Shown: positions 1-5,112, counted from the first letter of the stretch. The stretch: 6,054 bases of DNA from a bacterium (GCA_016202645.1 JACQOF010000011.1:1-6054), one strand, 5' to 3'. The notes: generated by a model not told the origin, from the letters alone. Numbers and translations are program-made.

Positions 1-2
1 AC

Positions 3-143
3 ACGGTGGCGGGCCGCAGCGGCTACATCCTGTCTACCAGTTGCGAGATCCCGCCCAGTTCCAAGCCCGAGATCGTCCAGTGGTTCATGGACGCCGCCCG
101 GACCCTGGGCCGGTACCGGCAGGAGGTCGAGTCCCCGGCCTGA
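3..143 (+). CDS. C-terminal fragment of a uroporphyrinogen decarboxylase (URO-D) family protein
   Basis: The window opens inside this gene; 46 codons are visible, read from base 3, ending in TGA at 141-143. The visible segment [12 protein letters not shown] followed by a helix ending in ARTLGRY matches the usual end of URO-D-fold proteins. That superfamily includes haem-pathway uroporphyrinogen decarboxylases and corrinoid-dependent methyltransferases. In the family, this Gly-Tyr-Ile-Leu-Ser strand closes the (beta/alpha)8 barrel and is followed by a helix and a short tail. The GCEIPP-like wording is more typical of the methyltransferase-like branch than of true HemE, but the catalytic part lies outside the window, so I cannot choose between them and give no symbol. 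It is the last gene before the integron, and a terminator-like hairpin lies about 150 bases downstream. Confidence 0.8.
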   Translation, partial: TVAGRSGYILSTSCEIPPSSKPEIVQWFMDAARTLGRYRQEVESPA

Positions 144-347
144 GACCGCGGCCGCTTTGCCCTTCACCGGGTTCGTGGTACCATCAAATCGTCTTGGCGG
201 TTCCCCGGTGTCCGTGGAGGGGGCGCTCTCATGATGTCTCCCGGGGAGAAAGAGCGGGTGAACCCTGGCGGGCCCGCCGCGCACGCAGATTCGTTCGGCC
301 CTCGGGGGAGGCTGCCATCCCCGAGGGCCCTTTCGCTTTCGGCCAAG
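144..347. other. Gap between URO-D gene and integrase, rich in hairpins
   Basis: I see no credible gene here. A frame is open from ATG 231, preceded by a GGAGG-like stretch, and runs into the integrase, but its first ~70 residues are low-complexity, Pro/Ala/Arg-rich and unlike integrase. The stretch can form several stems: CGCTCT/AGAGCG around 225-256 enclosing TCTCC/GGAGA, then GGCGGGCCCGCC at 268-279, then the terminator-like stem at 297-329. Together they could be a structured leader, but I do not recognise a known riboswitch class. Confidence 0.3.
297..336 (+). terminator. Terminator-like hairpin, 11-bp perfect stem
   Basis: The arms GGCCCTCGGGG (297-307) and CCCCGAGGGCC (319-329) pair perfectly around an 11-base loop, followed by a short T-rich tract (ctttcgcttt). 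This fits an intrinsic terminator for the upstream URO-D gene, though the tail is not a clean run of T. If it terminates, the ATG at 231 is an unlikely integrase start, because the hairpin would lie inside the reading frame. A start after it, such as the GTG at 348, would then be better. Confidence 0.55.
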
Positions 348-884
348 GTGACTCCGTGCCCGCCTGCCCTCCGCCCCGCGCGCGCGGCGCCAGCCACGCC
401 GTCAACCTTCCCCACCCCAGCACCCGCACGACAGCAGCCGAAGCTCCTCGACCGGCTGCGCGGGGCATTGCGCGCCCGCCATTACAGCCCCCGGACCGAG
501 CAGACCTACTGCCACTGGGTCAAGCGCTTCATCTTCTTCCACCACGTCCGGCACCCTGCCGAGATGGGCGAGCCCGAAGTCAACGCGTTCCTGCCCGAGG
601 CGGTGAAGCGGCCGCTCGCCGATCACCGAGAGGACGTGAAGCGCATTCATACGCGGGACGTGGCGGACGGCTACGGGCGAGTTGCACTCCCGGATGCCCT
701 AGCCCGGAAGTACCCGAAGGCGGCGTGGGAGTGGCGGTGGCAACACGTCTTCCCGCAGGAGCACCGCTGGGTGAACGCCCGCACCGGCGAGCAGGGGCGG
801 TACCACATGGACGAGTCACTGATCCAGCGGGCGGTGAAAGTCGCCGTGCACTCGGCCGGCATTGCCAAGCATGCGACCTGCCAC

Positions 885-955
885 CTGTCTGCCGTCACCC
901 CCGGCACAGGCAGGCACCCTGCGCCACTCCGGAGTTTACCCCGCGCTTGTGCGGG
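885..955 (+). other. Two short insertions flanking the LRHS motif of the integrase
   Basis: Compared with the intact family order H-TLRHS-FATH, extra bases lie at about 885-915 (about 31 nt, between the His codon 882-884 and ACC 916) and about 931-955 (about 25 nt, between TCC 928-930 and GCG 956). Each moves the frame by +1, which accounts for the frame 3 to frame 1 to frame 2 path. The second insert contains CCCCGC (939-944) and GCGGGG (951-956), a 6-bp stem with a 6-base loop. The same arms recur as a second hairpin 25 bases later (964-969 and 975-980). The boundaries are inferred from memory of the protein family, so they are approximate by a few bases. Confidence 0.6.
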
Positions 956-1195
956 GCGACGCACCCCGCCTTCCGCGGGGCGGGACACGCTATCCGGACC
1001 ATACAGGAGTTGCTCGGTCATAAAGACGTCAAGACCACGATGGTCTACACCCATGTTCTGAACCGGGGCGGACGGGGCGTCCGGAGTCCGGTCGATTCCC
1101 TGGGGGCTCCCCCGGCCGCGGGGGTGATAGACGGGAACCGGATAACACCCCAATGACATTGGAAAAAACGGCGTAACCGGTTGATATCACACACC

Positions 1196-1225
1196 TTGAC
1201 TGAGGTTTACCTGATGGGGTCTTAT
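1196..1225 (+). promoter_or_regulatory. Candidate cassette promoter (Pc-like)
   Basis: TTGACT (1196-1201) matches the sigma-70 -35 consensus at five of six bases. TCTTAT (1220-1225), 18 bases downstream, matches the -10 at four of six. It lies about 50 bases before the first cassette and points into it, where a cassette promoter is expected. The -10 overlaps the left arm of the hairpin at 1221-1247. This is a pattern match only. Confidence 0.35.
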
Positions 1226-1247
1226 CTGGCATCGTGCCAGAGATAAG
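1221..1247 (+). repeat. Inverted repeat in the attI region
   Basis: CTTATCTGGCA (1221-1231) pairs with TGCCAGAGATAAG (1235-1247) across a TCG loop, leaving a two-base bulge on the right arm. It is not followed by a T-run, so it does not look like an intrinsic terminator. It could be a regulator site, part of attI, or a worn remnant of an attC-like fold. The flanking core boxes expected for an attC are not evident. Confidence 0.5.
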
Positions 1248-1249
1248 CA

Positions 1250-1282
1250 CTTCACCTGGAAACCATATACGCGTAGTTAGCA
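1250..1282 (+). other. Putative attI / left end of cassette array
   Basis: GTTAGCA at 1276-1282 resembles the GTTRRRY core site where integrons are cut between G and TT. It is the complement, at six of seven bases, of the R'' box of cassette 1 (CGCTAAC, 2423-2429), which fixes the left end of that cassette at 1277. The sequence to its left would be attI. attI sites have little conserved sequence, so only the core point is supported; the 1250 boundary is nominal. Confidence 0.55.
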
Positions 1283-2513
1283 GCTTGACCAGAGTGATCA
1301 ACGCCGATGGACATTCACGCATTTATCGACACGGCTTCAATCGACGTACTGCAGGAGGAACTATGTCGATTGGCCACGGATTCTTCTTCGGATTCATTAA
1401 GCACCCTCGAAGAGTTTCTTCGCTACTGCGGACGTTCCGAGACAAAGGATGGGATCACGTCGATATCATTCAGCACTATGGTGCCACGTTTGCCTGCACT
1501 CGCACTGCTTCAGAAAGGACCAGTGGGAGTGCAGTCGCTTATGCGATCGCTCACAGATCAACACGGGGCGGGGTCGGAAGCATTCGCTGCTCTCTGGTGG
1601 GCCGCAAGAGGGAAGTTCACCCCCGACCTTTTTCAAGAACTCTTGAAATTCCAGTCTCGGGATGAACTTGTTCGAGCGCTAGCGGCCGAGACAATCCAAG
1701 CAGCTCGCGATGCGGTGAATCAATTGGTAATCGAGGCTAGAACGAATGCGCGATTGTTCGGCCACGTCTTGAGCTTCCTCGCCTCCAACTATCAAATGCA
1801 TACCTCTTTCGGGAGGGAAGGAGTCGATCTTGATGACTTCTATGAAATGATGACGAGCGGCGCGATAAAGCTTTCCCGCGTCCTTCTCCAGCAATTTGAA
1901 GACATGATTCAGCAAGAACTTCGAGAGGAGGAATACCAGCTCTTTCTGAAACAGCATCCCGTCTTCTTGGACGCACTCGCTGCCGACGTTATCCCGAAGC
2001 AGGCACTCGGGATCGAAATGGTGACCGACTTTGTCCTGCGGCGGTATGACAACAAGTATATCCTCGTAGAAGTCGAAAAGCCGCAAGACCGTTTGTTTAC
2101 CCGGAGCAACGACTTTACTTCCGACTTCACCCACGCTTTAGGGCAGGTCCTGGACTTCCAGCAATGGGTGGATTCAAACGGGGCGTACGCGAGGGTCCAC
2201 ATGCCCGATATCTCATCACCCCGCGGGCTCCTCGTAATGGGGCGGAGGATGGACTTGACGGATCAGAACAAGGGCAAGCTACACAGGTTTTCGGCGAATT
2301 GTTCTACCATCGACGTGGTAACGTTCGATGATCTTTTGCAGAACGCTACTAGCCTTTACCAAGCGATACTTCGCAAAGGCATGCCGACCAAGACGTGAAA
2401 AGAGGCCAGCGACAATCATCAACGCTAACTGACGCTGCAGCCGACCGCGGCCCGCCCGCCTGTCTGGCTAAGGTGTACCCTGCCTTAGGGGACCGCGGCG
2501 GCTGAGCTTTGCG
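1277..2513 (+). mobile_element. Gene cassette 1 (Shedu-like nuclease)
   Basis: The cassette runs from the T after G1276 to the G of the R' box at 2513, about 1.24 kb. It has 30 bases of leader, one ORF (1307-2398) and attC1 starting 24 bases after the stop. The compact layout with one ORF per attC is standard for cassettes. Its G+C is visibly lower than the integrase and the downstream operon (48-55% in two sampled 60-base lines, against about 67% in the flanks), which supports separate ancestry. Confidence 0.85.
1307..2398 (+). CDS. Shedu-like (SduA, DUF4263) defence nuclease
   Basis: 363 residues. The C-terminal half (about 205-355) reads as a DUF4263/Shedu domain, a PD-(D/E)xK nuclease fold used in antiphage and anti-plasmid defence. 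It has EEEYQLFLKQHPVFL, then TDFVLRR with Asp241, a strand YILVEVEKP with Glu255, Glu257 and Lys258, then HALGQVLDF with Gln280, and a closing GLLVMGRR plus DDLLQNATSLYQAIL. Asp241 with the Glu/Glu/Lys cluster is the likely metal site. The first ~200 residues are mainly helical by eye and I do not recognise them; in Shedu proteins this part varies and probably senses the trigger or regulates the nuclease. Single-gene Shedu systems are known, so no partner is required. No signal peptide or membrane segment is visible, so it should be cytoplasmic. ATG 1307 is the first in-frame start inside the cassette, but it has only a weak Shine-Dalgarno; expression may depend on an upstream promoter. No frameshift or stop is present, so it looks functional. 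Confidence 0.85.
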   Translation: MDIHAFIDTASIDVLQEELCRLATDSSSDSLSTLEEFLRYCGRSETKDGITSISFSTMVPRLPALALLQKGPVGVQSLMRSLTDQHGAGSEAFAALWWAARGKFTPDLFQELLKFQSRDELVRALAAETIQAARDAVNQLVIEARTNARLFGHVLSFLASNYQMHTSFGREGVDLDDFYEMMTSGAIKLSRVLLQQFEDMIQQELREEEYQLFLKQHPVFLDALAADVIPKQALGIEMVTDFVLRRYDNKYILVEVEKPQDRLFTRSNDFTSDFTHALGQVLDFQQWVDSNGAYARVHMPDISSPRGLLVMGRRMDLTDQNKGKLHRFSANCSTIDVVTFDDLLQNATSLYQAILRKGMPTKT

Positions 2514-2519
2514 TTATGC
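2423..2519 (+). other. attC1 recombination site of cassette 1
   Basis: 97 bases. R'' is CGCTAAC (2423-2429) and R' is GTTATGC (2513-2519); cleavage is expected between 2513 and 2514. The arms pair as GCT/AGC (2434-2436 with 2505-2507), CAGCCG/CGGCTG (2438-2443 with 2499-2504) and CCGCGG/CCGCGG (2445-2450 with 2493-2498). G2437 and A2444 are left unpaired on the 5' arm. Such one-sided extrahelical bases set bottom-strand recognition in attC sites. Unpaired spacers lie next to the cores (TGAC and TTTGC). The ~42-base tip contains a second small stem, CTAAGG (2468-2473) with CCTTAG (2483-2488). Confidence 0.93.
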
Positions 2520-2581
2520 GTGAGAAGGGCAGGCAGGAGACCGGAACCCGCGAGAGTCCGGAACAGAAGTCATCCGAATGA
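2516..2581 (+). CDS. Possible 21-residue leader ORF starting inside the core site
   Basis: An ATG at 2516-2518 lies within the recombination core GTTATGC and opens a 21-codon frame (MREKGRQETGTRESPEQKSSE) ending in TGA at 2579-2581, 28 bases before the main gene of cassette 2 and in a different frame. There is no clear Shine-Dalgarno in front of it. A short ORF in attI1 is known to help translation of downstream cassettes, so a similar role is conceivable, but chance is a fair alternative. Confidence 0.2.
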   Translation: MREKGRQETGTRESPEQKSSE

Positions 2582-2609
2582 GTGACTAGGGTGTGCTGGT
2601 GGAGCCCGC

Positions 2610-3557
2610 ATGACGACCACAGGAGCTATCGCCCCAAACCTTCACGAGGGAACGAGATCCGAGTACCTCGCCCAGTACGTCTTTTCGGCGTTTGGGACGT
2701 CGGTGGCCGTCCCCCACCCTGAAGACTCCGGGATCGATCTGCACTGCACGCTTGGATCCAGAGAGGGGCAGCGTCTTCTTGTTAGTCACTACTTCTCGGT
2801 CCAGGTGAAGAGTGGCGTTTCCCCAATCGCGTACCCCAATCCCTCGTCTGTGAGGTGGCTCCTCGGGCACAGGTACCCACTGCTGATCTGCTACGTGGAC
2901 AAAGGCACCCATCGGATCAGTGTGTATCAGACGCTGCCAGTCACGATGTGCTACGCAAAGGACGGAGTCTCGTCCGTCACCCTTGTTCCCGAACCAGACC
3001 CGGCGGGCTTTCATGTCATCAAGTCAGAGGCCAAACTCGAGCTCCGAATCGGACCCCCGATTCTTGAGTTCGCAATCACCAGACTTGAAGATGCAGCGTG
3101 GCTTCAGCAGGCCGTTGAGATCCTCAAGAAGTGGATCGAGATCGATCAGGCCAACATAGATCACAAAGCCTTTGGGGTCACTCTTTTCTCGGTACCGCAG
3201 TCCTACGCCCCAAACCAGATGCCTTCAGACGTATGGCAGTCCCTCGGTAATTTCAGGGAGTTCCAGGGAGATCCGAAGCGGCGTGCCTTGGCAATCGACG
3301 CCTTCTTCAAGATCCTTTCACACTTGGTCACTGTTGCTGCAGCCAATCAAGACCAAGGCCGCGTACAGACCATCGCGGAATTCAGCGTGAAGTGGTTCGT
3401 TGCTGAACGACCAGAGATCTCGAAAGCCCTGGAGTTCTTTGTCAACGTCCTGAATACTAGTATGCGGCACGTCGGACTGGAGGGTGGGATCAGGTTGACT
3501 GAACACCGCCCTGACGGCCCCGTTACGGGCTATCCTGTGATGAGCGTCGAGGACTGA
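2610..3557 (+). CDS. DUF4365-like PD-(D/E)xK nuclease-type protein, putative defence gene
   Basis: 315 residues. The N-terminal ~115 residues resemble DUF4365: a helix with Glu18 (RSEYLAQYVFSAFG), then a strand with DSGIDLHCTL where Asp43 is the likely acidic ligand, then YFSVQVKSG with Gln65 and Lys67 as the QxK form of the (D/E)xK motif, then YPLLICYVDKGTHRISVY, a strand pair typical of the family. Glu, Asp and the QxK are in the order expected for an active nuclease of this fold. The C-terminal ~200 residues have two mainly helical stretches (about 158-180 and 225-285) and I recognise no domain there. DUF4365 domains occur in many defence and restriction-like proteins, so a nucleic-acid-cutting role in immunity is inferred, not shown. 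GGTGGAG at 2598-2604, five bases before ATG 2610, is a good ribosome binding site and supports this start. No membrane segment or signal peptide is visible. The frame is intact. Confidence 0.75.
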   Translation: MTTTGAIAPNLHEGTRSEYLAQYVFSAFGTSVAVPHPEDSGIDLHCTLGSREGQRLLVSHYFSVQVKSGVSPIAYPNPSSVRWLLGHRYPLLICYVDKGTHRISVYQTLPVTMCYAKDGVSSVTLVPEPDPAGFHVIKSEAKLELRIGPPILEFAITRLEDAAWLQQAVEILKKWIEIDQANIDHKAFGVTLFSVPQSYAPNQMPSDVWQSLGNFREFQGDPKRRALAIDAFFKILSHLVTVAAANQDQGRVQTIAEFSVKWFVAERPEISKALEFFVNVLNTSMRHVGLEGGIRLTEHRPDGPVTGYPVMSVED

Positions 3558-3617
3558 CCGCGCAGTATCCATCCATCGTCGTTGCCAGCGGCTGGGCTAT
3601 CTGGGGACTAAGGAAGG

Positions 3618-3690
3618 GCATAACACGGCTTGCAGCCGACGGCGGCCGGTGGCATCCTGAGCCGCCGCGGCTGAAGCCTGGCCGTTGGGC
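3618..3690 (+). other. attC2 recombination site of cassette 2
   Basis: 73 bases. R'' is GCATAAC (3618-3624) and R' is GTTGGGC (3684-3690), a full match to GTTRRRY. The arms pair over 17 bp: GGCTT/AAGCC (3627-3631 with 3674-3678), CAGCCG/CGGCTG (3633-3638 with 3668-3673) and CGGCGG/CCGCCG (3640-3645 with 3662-3667). G3632 and A3639 stay unpaired on the 5' arm, the same bases and spacing as in attC1. The tip loop is short, about 16 bases. Confidence 0.95.
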
Positions 3691-3765
3691 GGACGTTACC
3701 CGCAGAAAGTCGCATTAGATCGGAATCAACTGTCACAGACGCGCTCCGCCTGTGTCTAAGGAAGT
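3691..3765 (+). promoter_or_regulatory. Leader of the sigma factor gene with a small hairpin
   Basis: Between the integron end and the sigma factor ATG, CACAG (3734-3738) pairs with CTGTG (3750-3754), with GCG/CGC stacked inside across a two-base bulge. It sits just before AAGGA (3758-3762), the likely ribosome binding site, only three bases from the ATG. I find no confident promoter. Since the integron edge is at 3690, the native promoter of this operon may have been displaced or may overlap the junction. Confidence 0.3.
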
Positions 3766-4656
3766 ATGGCAGCAGACCCCAATCCGTTTACGGACGTCGC
3801 CGCAGGTGAAGGGCGCGACCAGGAACTCGTTCAGCTTGCAAAGGGAGGGAGTCGGGATGCCCTCGAAGAGCTGGTCGTACGTCATCAGGCATGGATCTAC
3901 AACCTGGCGCTTCGAATGGCGCATCACCCGGAGGATGCTAAGGACGCCACACAGGAAGTCTTGATAAAGCTGTTCACGAGACTCTCGACGTTTGACGGAC
4001 GCAGCAGTTTGCGCACGTGGCTCTACCGAATCGTCATCAACCACCTGCTGAATATGAAACGCAGCCGCGCCGAGGCGAGGGAGATCACGTTCGCAGAGTA
4101 CGGACGAGCCCTCGATGACACGCCAGACGCGGAACTGCCGGATCCGATGGCGGCTCCCGCCGATGTGCAGCTCCTCGTTGCGGAAGCACGAATCGGGTGT
4201 ACGTCGGGCATGCTGCTGTGCCTGGATCGGGGGCAGCGACTGATCTTCATCCTCGGCAGCATTTTCGGCGTCAACGACACCGTCGGTGCGGAGCTGCTGG
4301 AGCTGACTCGGGACAACTTCCGGCAGAGACTCGCTCGCGCCCGCCGCGACCTGCAGAACTTCATGCAGGACAAGTGCGGGCTCGTAAACACCGCCAACCC
4401 CTGCCGTTGCGCCAAGAAGACACGGGGATTCATTGCGGCGGGGCATATCGACCCCAACAACCTGCGGTTCGCCCGGGAGCGCGTGACGCACGTGCGCGAT
4501 GTTGCAACACGCGTGAGCACGGAGATAACGGGGTTGGATGCGGCGTACGCCGAGGTCTTCCGCGATCACCCGTTCCAGAACTCGCCGGATTTCGTAGCTG
4601 CCCTGAGGGAGTTGATGAACCGGCCGGAGTTCCGATCGACGCTGGAATTGGACTGA
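3766..4656 (+). CDS. ECF-type RNA polymerase sigma factor with a cysteine-bearing C-terminal extension
   Basis: 296 residues, long for an ECF sigma factor (usually about 170-200). Region sigma-2 spans about 20-100: ALEELVVRHQAWIYNLALRM, then EDAKDATQEVLIKLF, the core-binding and -10 recognition helices, then GRSSLRTWLYRIVINHLLNMKRS. A linker of about 45 residues leads to sigma-4 at about 150-200 (DRGQRLIFILGSIFGV then ELTRDNFRQRLARARRDLQNFM), the helix-turn-helix for -35 recognition. Beyond it is a tail of about 95 residues with CGLVNTANPCRCAKKTRGF, holding Cys204, Cys213 and Cys215, which could bind a metal or act as a redox switch. No anti-sigma factor gene is adjacent, so the tail may take over control; that is inference. 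It is first in a group with the VOC gene 24 bases downstream. The frame is intact and the start is the first Met. Confidence 0.88.
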   Translation: MAADPNPFTDVAAGEGRDQELVQLAKGGSRDALEELVVRHQAWIYNLALRMAHHPEDAKDATQEVLIKLFTRLSTFDGRSSLRTWLYRIVINHLLNMKRSRAEAREITFAEYGRALDDTPDAELPDPMAAPADVQLLVAEARIGCTSGMLLCLDRGQRLIFILGSIFGVNDTVGAELLELTRDNFRQRLARARRDLQNFMQDKCGLVNTANPCRCAKKTRGFIAAGHIDPNNLRFARERVTHVRDVATRVSTEITGLDAAYAEVFRDHPFQNSPDFVAALRELMNRPEFRSTLELD

Positions 4657-4680
4657 TACCACGAGTAAAGGAGCGAAACC

Positions 4681-5112
4681 GTGAGCAAGCCAACACCAAA
4701 GGCTGTCGTGCCCATCATCGCCGTCGAGTCGGTCGACGAGATCCGGAGGTTCTACGTCGAGACCCTCGGTTTCGACCACGTGCGGGGAGTGGTCGGCAAG
4801 GACGGCCAGTTCGACTTCTGCACAGTCGCCAGGGACGGCGGGCGCATCATGTTCGCCCGCGCCCCGGGAGGGAGCCCCCACACCAAGCCTGCGTCCACGA
4901 AGCAGCCCGTCGGGATCTACCTTGAGGTCGCGGATGTCGAGCGCTACTTCGGGCAGCTTAGCGGAAAGAAAGGGGTGAAGGTGACGGACCAGCTGGCGAC
5001 GCAGTTGTGGGGCGACCGGACTTTCAAGGTGCTGGACCCGTACGGCTATGAACTCTGGTTCTACCAGACCGTCGGCGAGCCGAAGCCACCGCATGGCACG
5101 AAGATCGTCTGA
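4681..5112 (+). CDS. VOC (glyoxalase/bleomycin-resistance fold) family protein
   Basis: 143 residues, the usual length for a single-chain two-module VOC protein. Module 1 is VVPIIAVESVDEIRRFYVETLGF, the strand-helix that opens this fold. Module 2 is GIYLEVADVERYFGQL, closing with WGDRTFKVLDPYGYELWFYQ, the typical VOC ending. Glu82 and Glu124 are at common ligand positions, but the first strand lacks the His used by metal-dependent glyoxalases, so it may be a binding protein of the bleomycin-resistance type rather than an enzyme. The substrate cannot be told. The start is GTG 4681, supported by AAAGGAG at 4667-4673, seven bases upstream. It is 24 bases after the sigma factor stop, so co-transcription is likely. 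Cytoplasmic; no signal peptide. Confidence 0.85.
   Translation: MSKPTPKAVVPIIAVESVDEIRRFYVETLGFDHVRGVVGKDGQFDFCTVARDGGRIMFARAPGGSPHTKPASTKQPVGIYLEVADVERYFGQLSGKKGVKVTDQLATQLWGDRTFKVLDPYGYELWFYQTVGEPKPPHGTKIV

Larger units (their letters stand above)
231..1156 (+). pseudogene. intI: Integron integrase (IntI-type tyrosine recombinase), broken by an internal deletion and two frameshifting insertions
   Basis: Integron integrases are tyrosine recombinases that join attC and attI sites. Recognisable homology starts near 441 with [20 protein letters not shown], the IntI N-terminal DNA-binding domain, and runs to VNAFL at about 593. The frame then continues straight into PEAVKRPL, which in intact IntI lies about 110 residues later. 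That missing stretch carries the first catalytic Arg. The integron-specific patch follows ([10 protein letters not shown] with W-x-WQ-x-VF, about 690-756), which makes this IntI rather than a generic phage integrase. After ATCH (873-884) an insertion of about 31 bases shifts the frame; TLRHS appears in frame 1 at 916-930. A second insertion of about 25 bases shifts to frame 2, where ATH, the GHKDVKTTM box (His codon 1019-1021), the YTHV Tyr codon (1046-1048) and the IntI C-terminus [12 protein letters not shown] follow, with stop at 1154-1156. The true start is unclear: ATG 231 or, more likely, GTG 348. It cannot make an active recombinase. Confidence 0.9.
2514..3684 (+). mobile_element. Gene cassette 2 (DUF4365-like protein)
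   Basis: 1171 bases from T2514 to G3684. Its left end with the preceding G reads GTTATGC, and its own R'' box is the exact complement, GCATAAC, which is strong proof of a genuine circularisable unit. It contains a 96-base leader with a 21-codon ORF, one main gene in the same direction as cassette 1, and attC2. Confidence 0.88.
231..3690 (+). mobile_element. Degenerate integron: intI pseudogene, attI-like region and two gene cassettes
   Basis: This entry groups the integrase remnant, the cassette-proximal region and two cassettes, each a single ORF followed by an attC site. Three lines of evidence support it: the IntI-specific patch in the pseudogene, two attC sites with paired arms and matching extrahelical bases, and left-end/R'' complementarity for each cassette. 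All genes face the same way. The integrase 3' end is next to the array, opposite to class 1 integrons, where the integrase 5' end adjoins attI. Similar reversed layouts are known from some Treponema and planctomycete integrons. Both attC sites share the same L-arm core (GCAGCCGA), as expected for a lineage-homogeneous chromosomal integron rather than a mobile resistance integron. Confidence 0.88.

Noticed and set aside
41-885. Long plus-strand open frame in frame 2 leading into the integrase C-terminus
   Set aside because: Before about 956 its translation is Pro/Arg/Ala-rich noise overlapping the URO-D tail and the frame 3 integrase. Only the part after about 956 is genuine integrase sequence.
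931-980. CRISPR-like repeat units (GTTTACCCCGC...GCGGGG and a second hairpin)
   Set aside because: They resemble the stem of type I-E style repeats, but the two units differ in sequence, have no proper spacer between them, and sit inside the reading frame of a broken integrase. There is no array and no cas gene.
671-1159. 162-codon minus-strand frame opposite the integrase
   Set aside because: It is antisense to conserved integrase motifs and has no family resemblance.
1234-1665. 143-codon plus-strand frame, including an ATG after GGAGG at 1354-1358
   Set aside because: It overlaps the Shedu-like gene in another frame and is rich in Arg/Ser/Thr without domain features. The good-looking ribosome binding site is probably coincidental.
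3722-3758. ECF-type promoter GGAATC ... GTCTA before the sigma gene, suggesting autoregulation
   Set aside because: The two elements are 26 bases apart, too far for the usual 16-17 base spacing.
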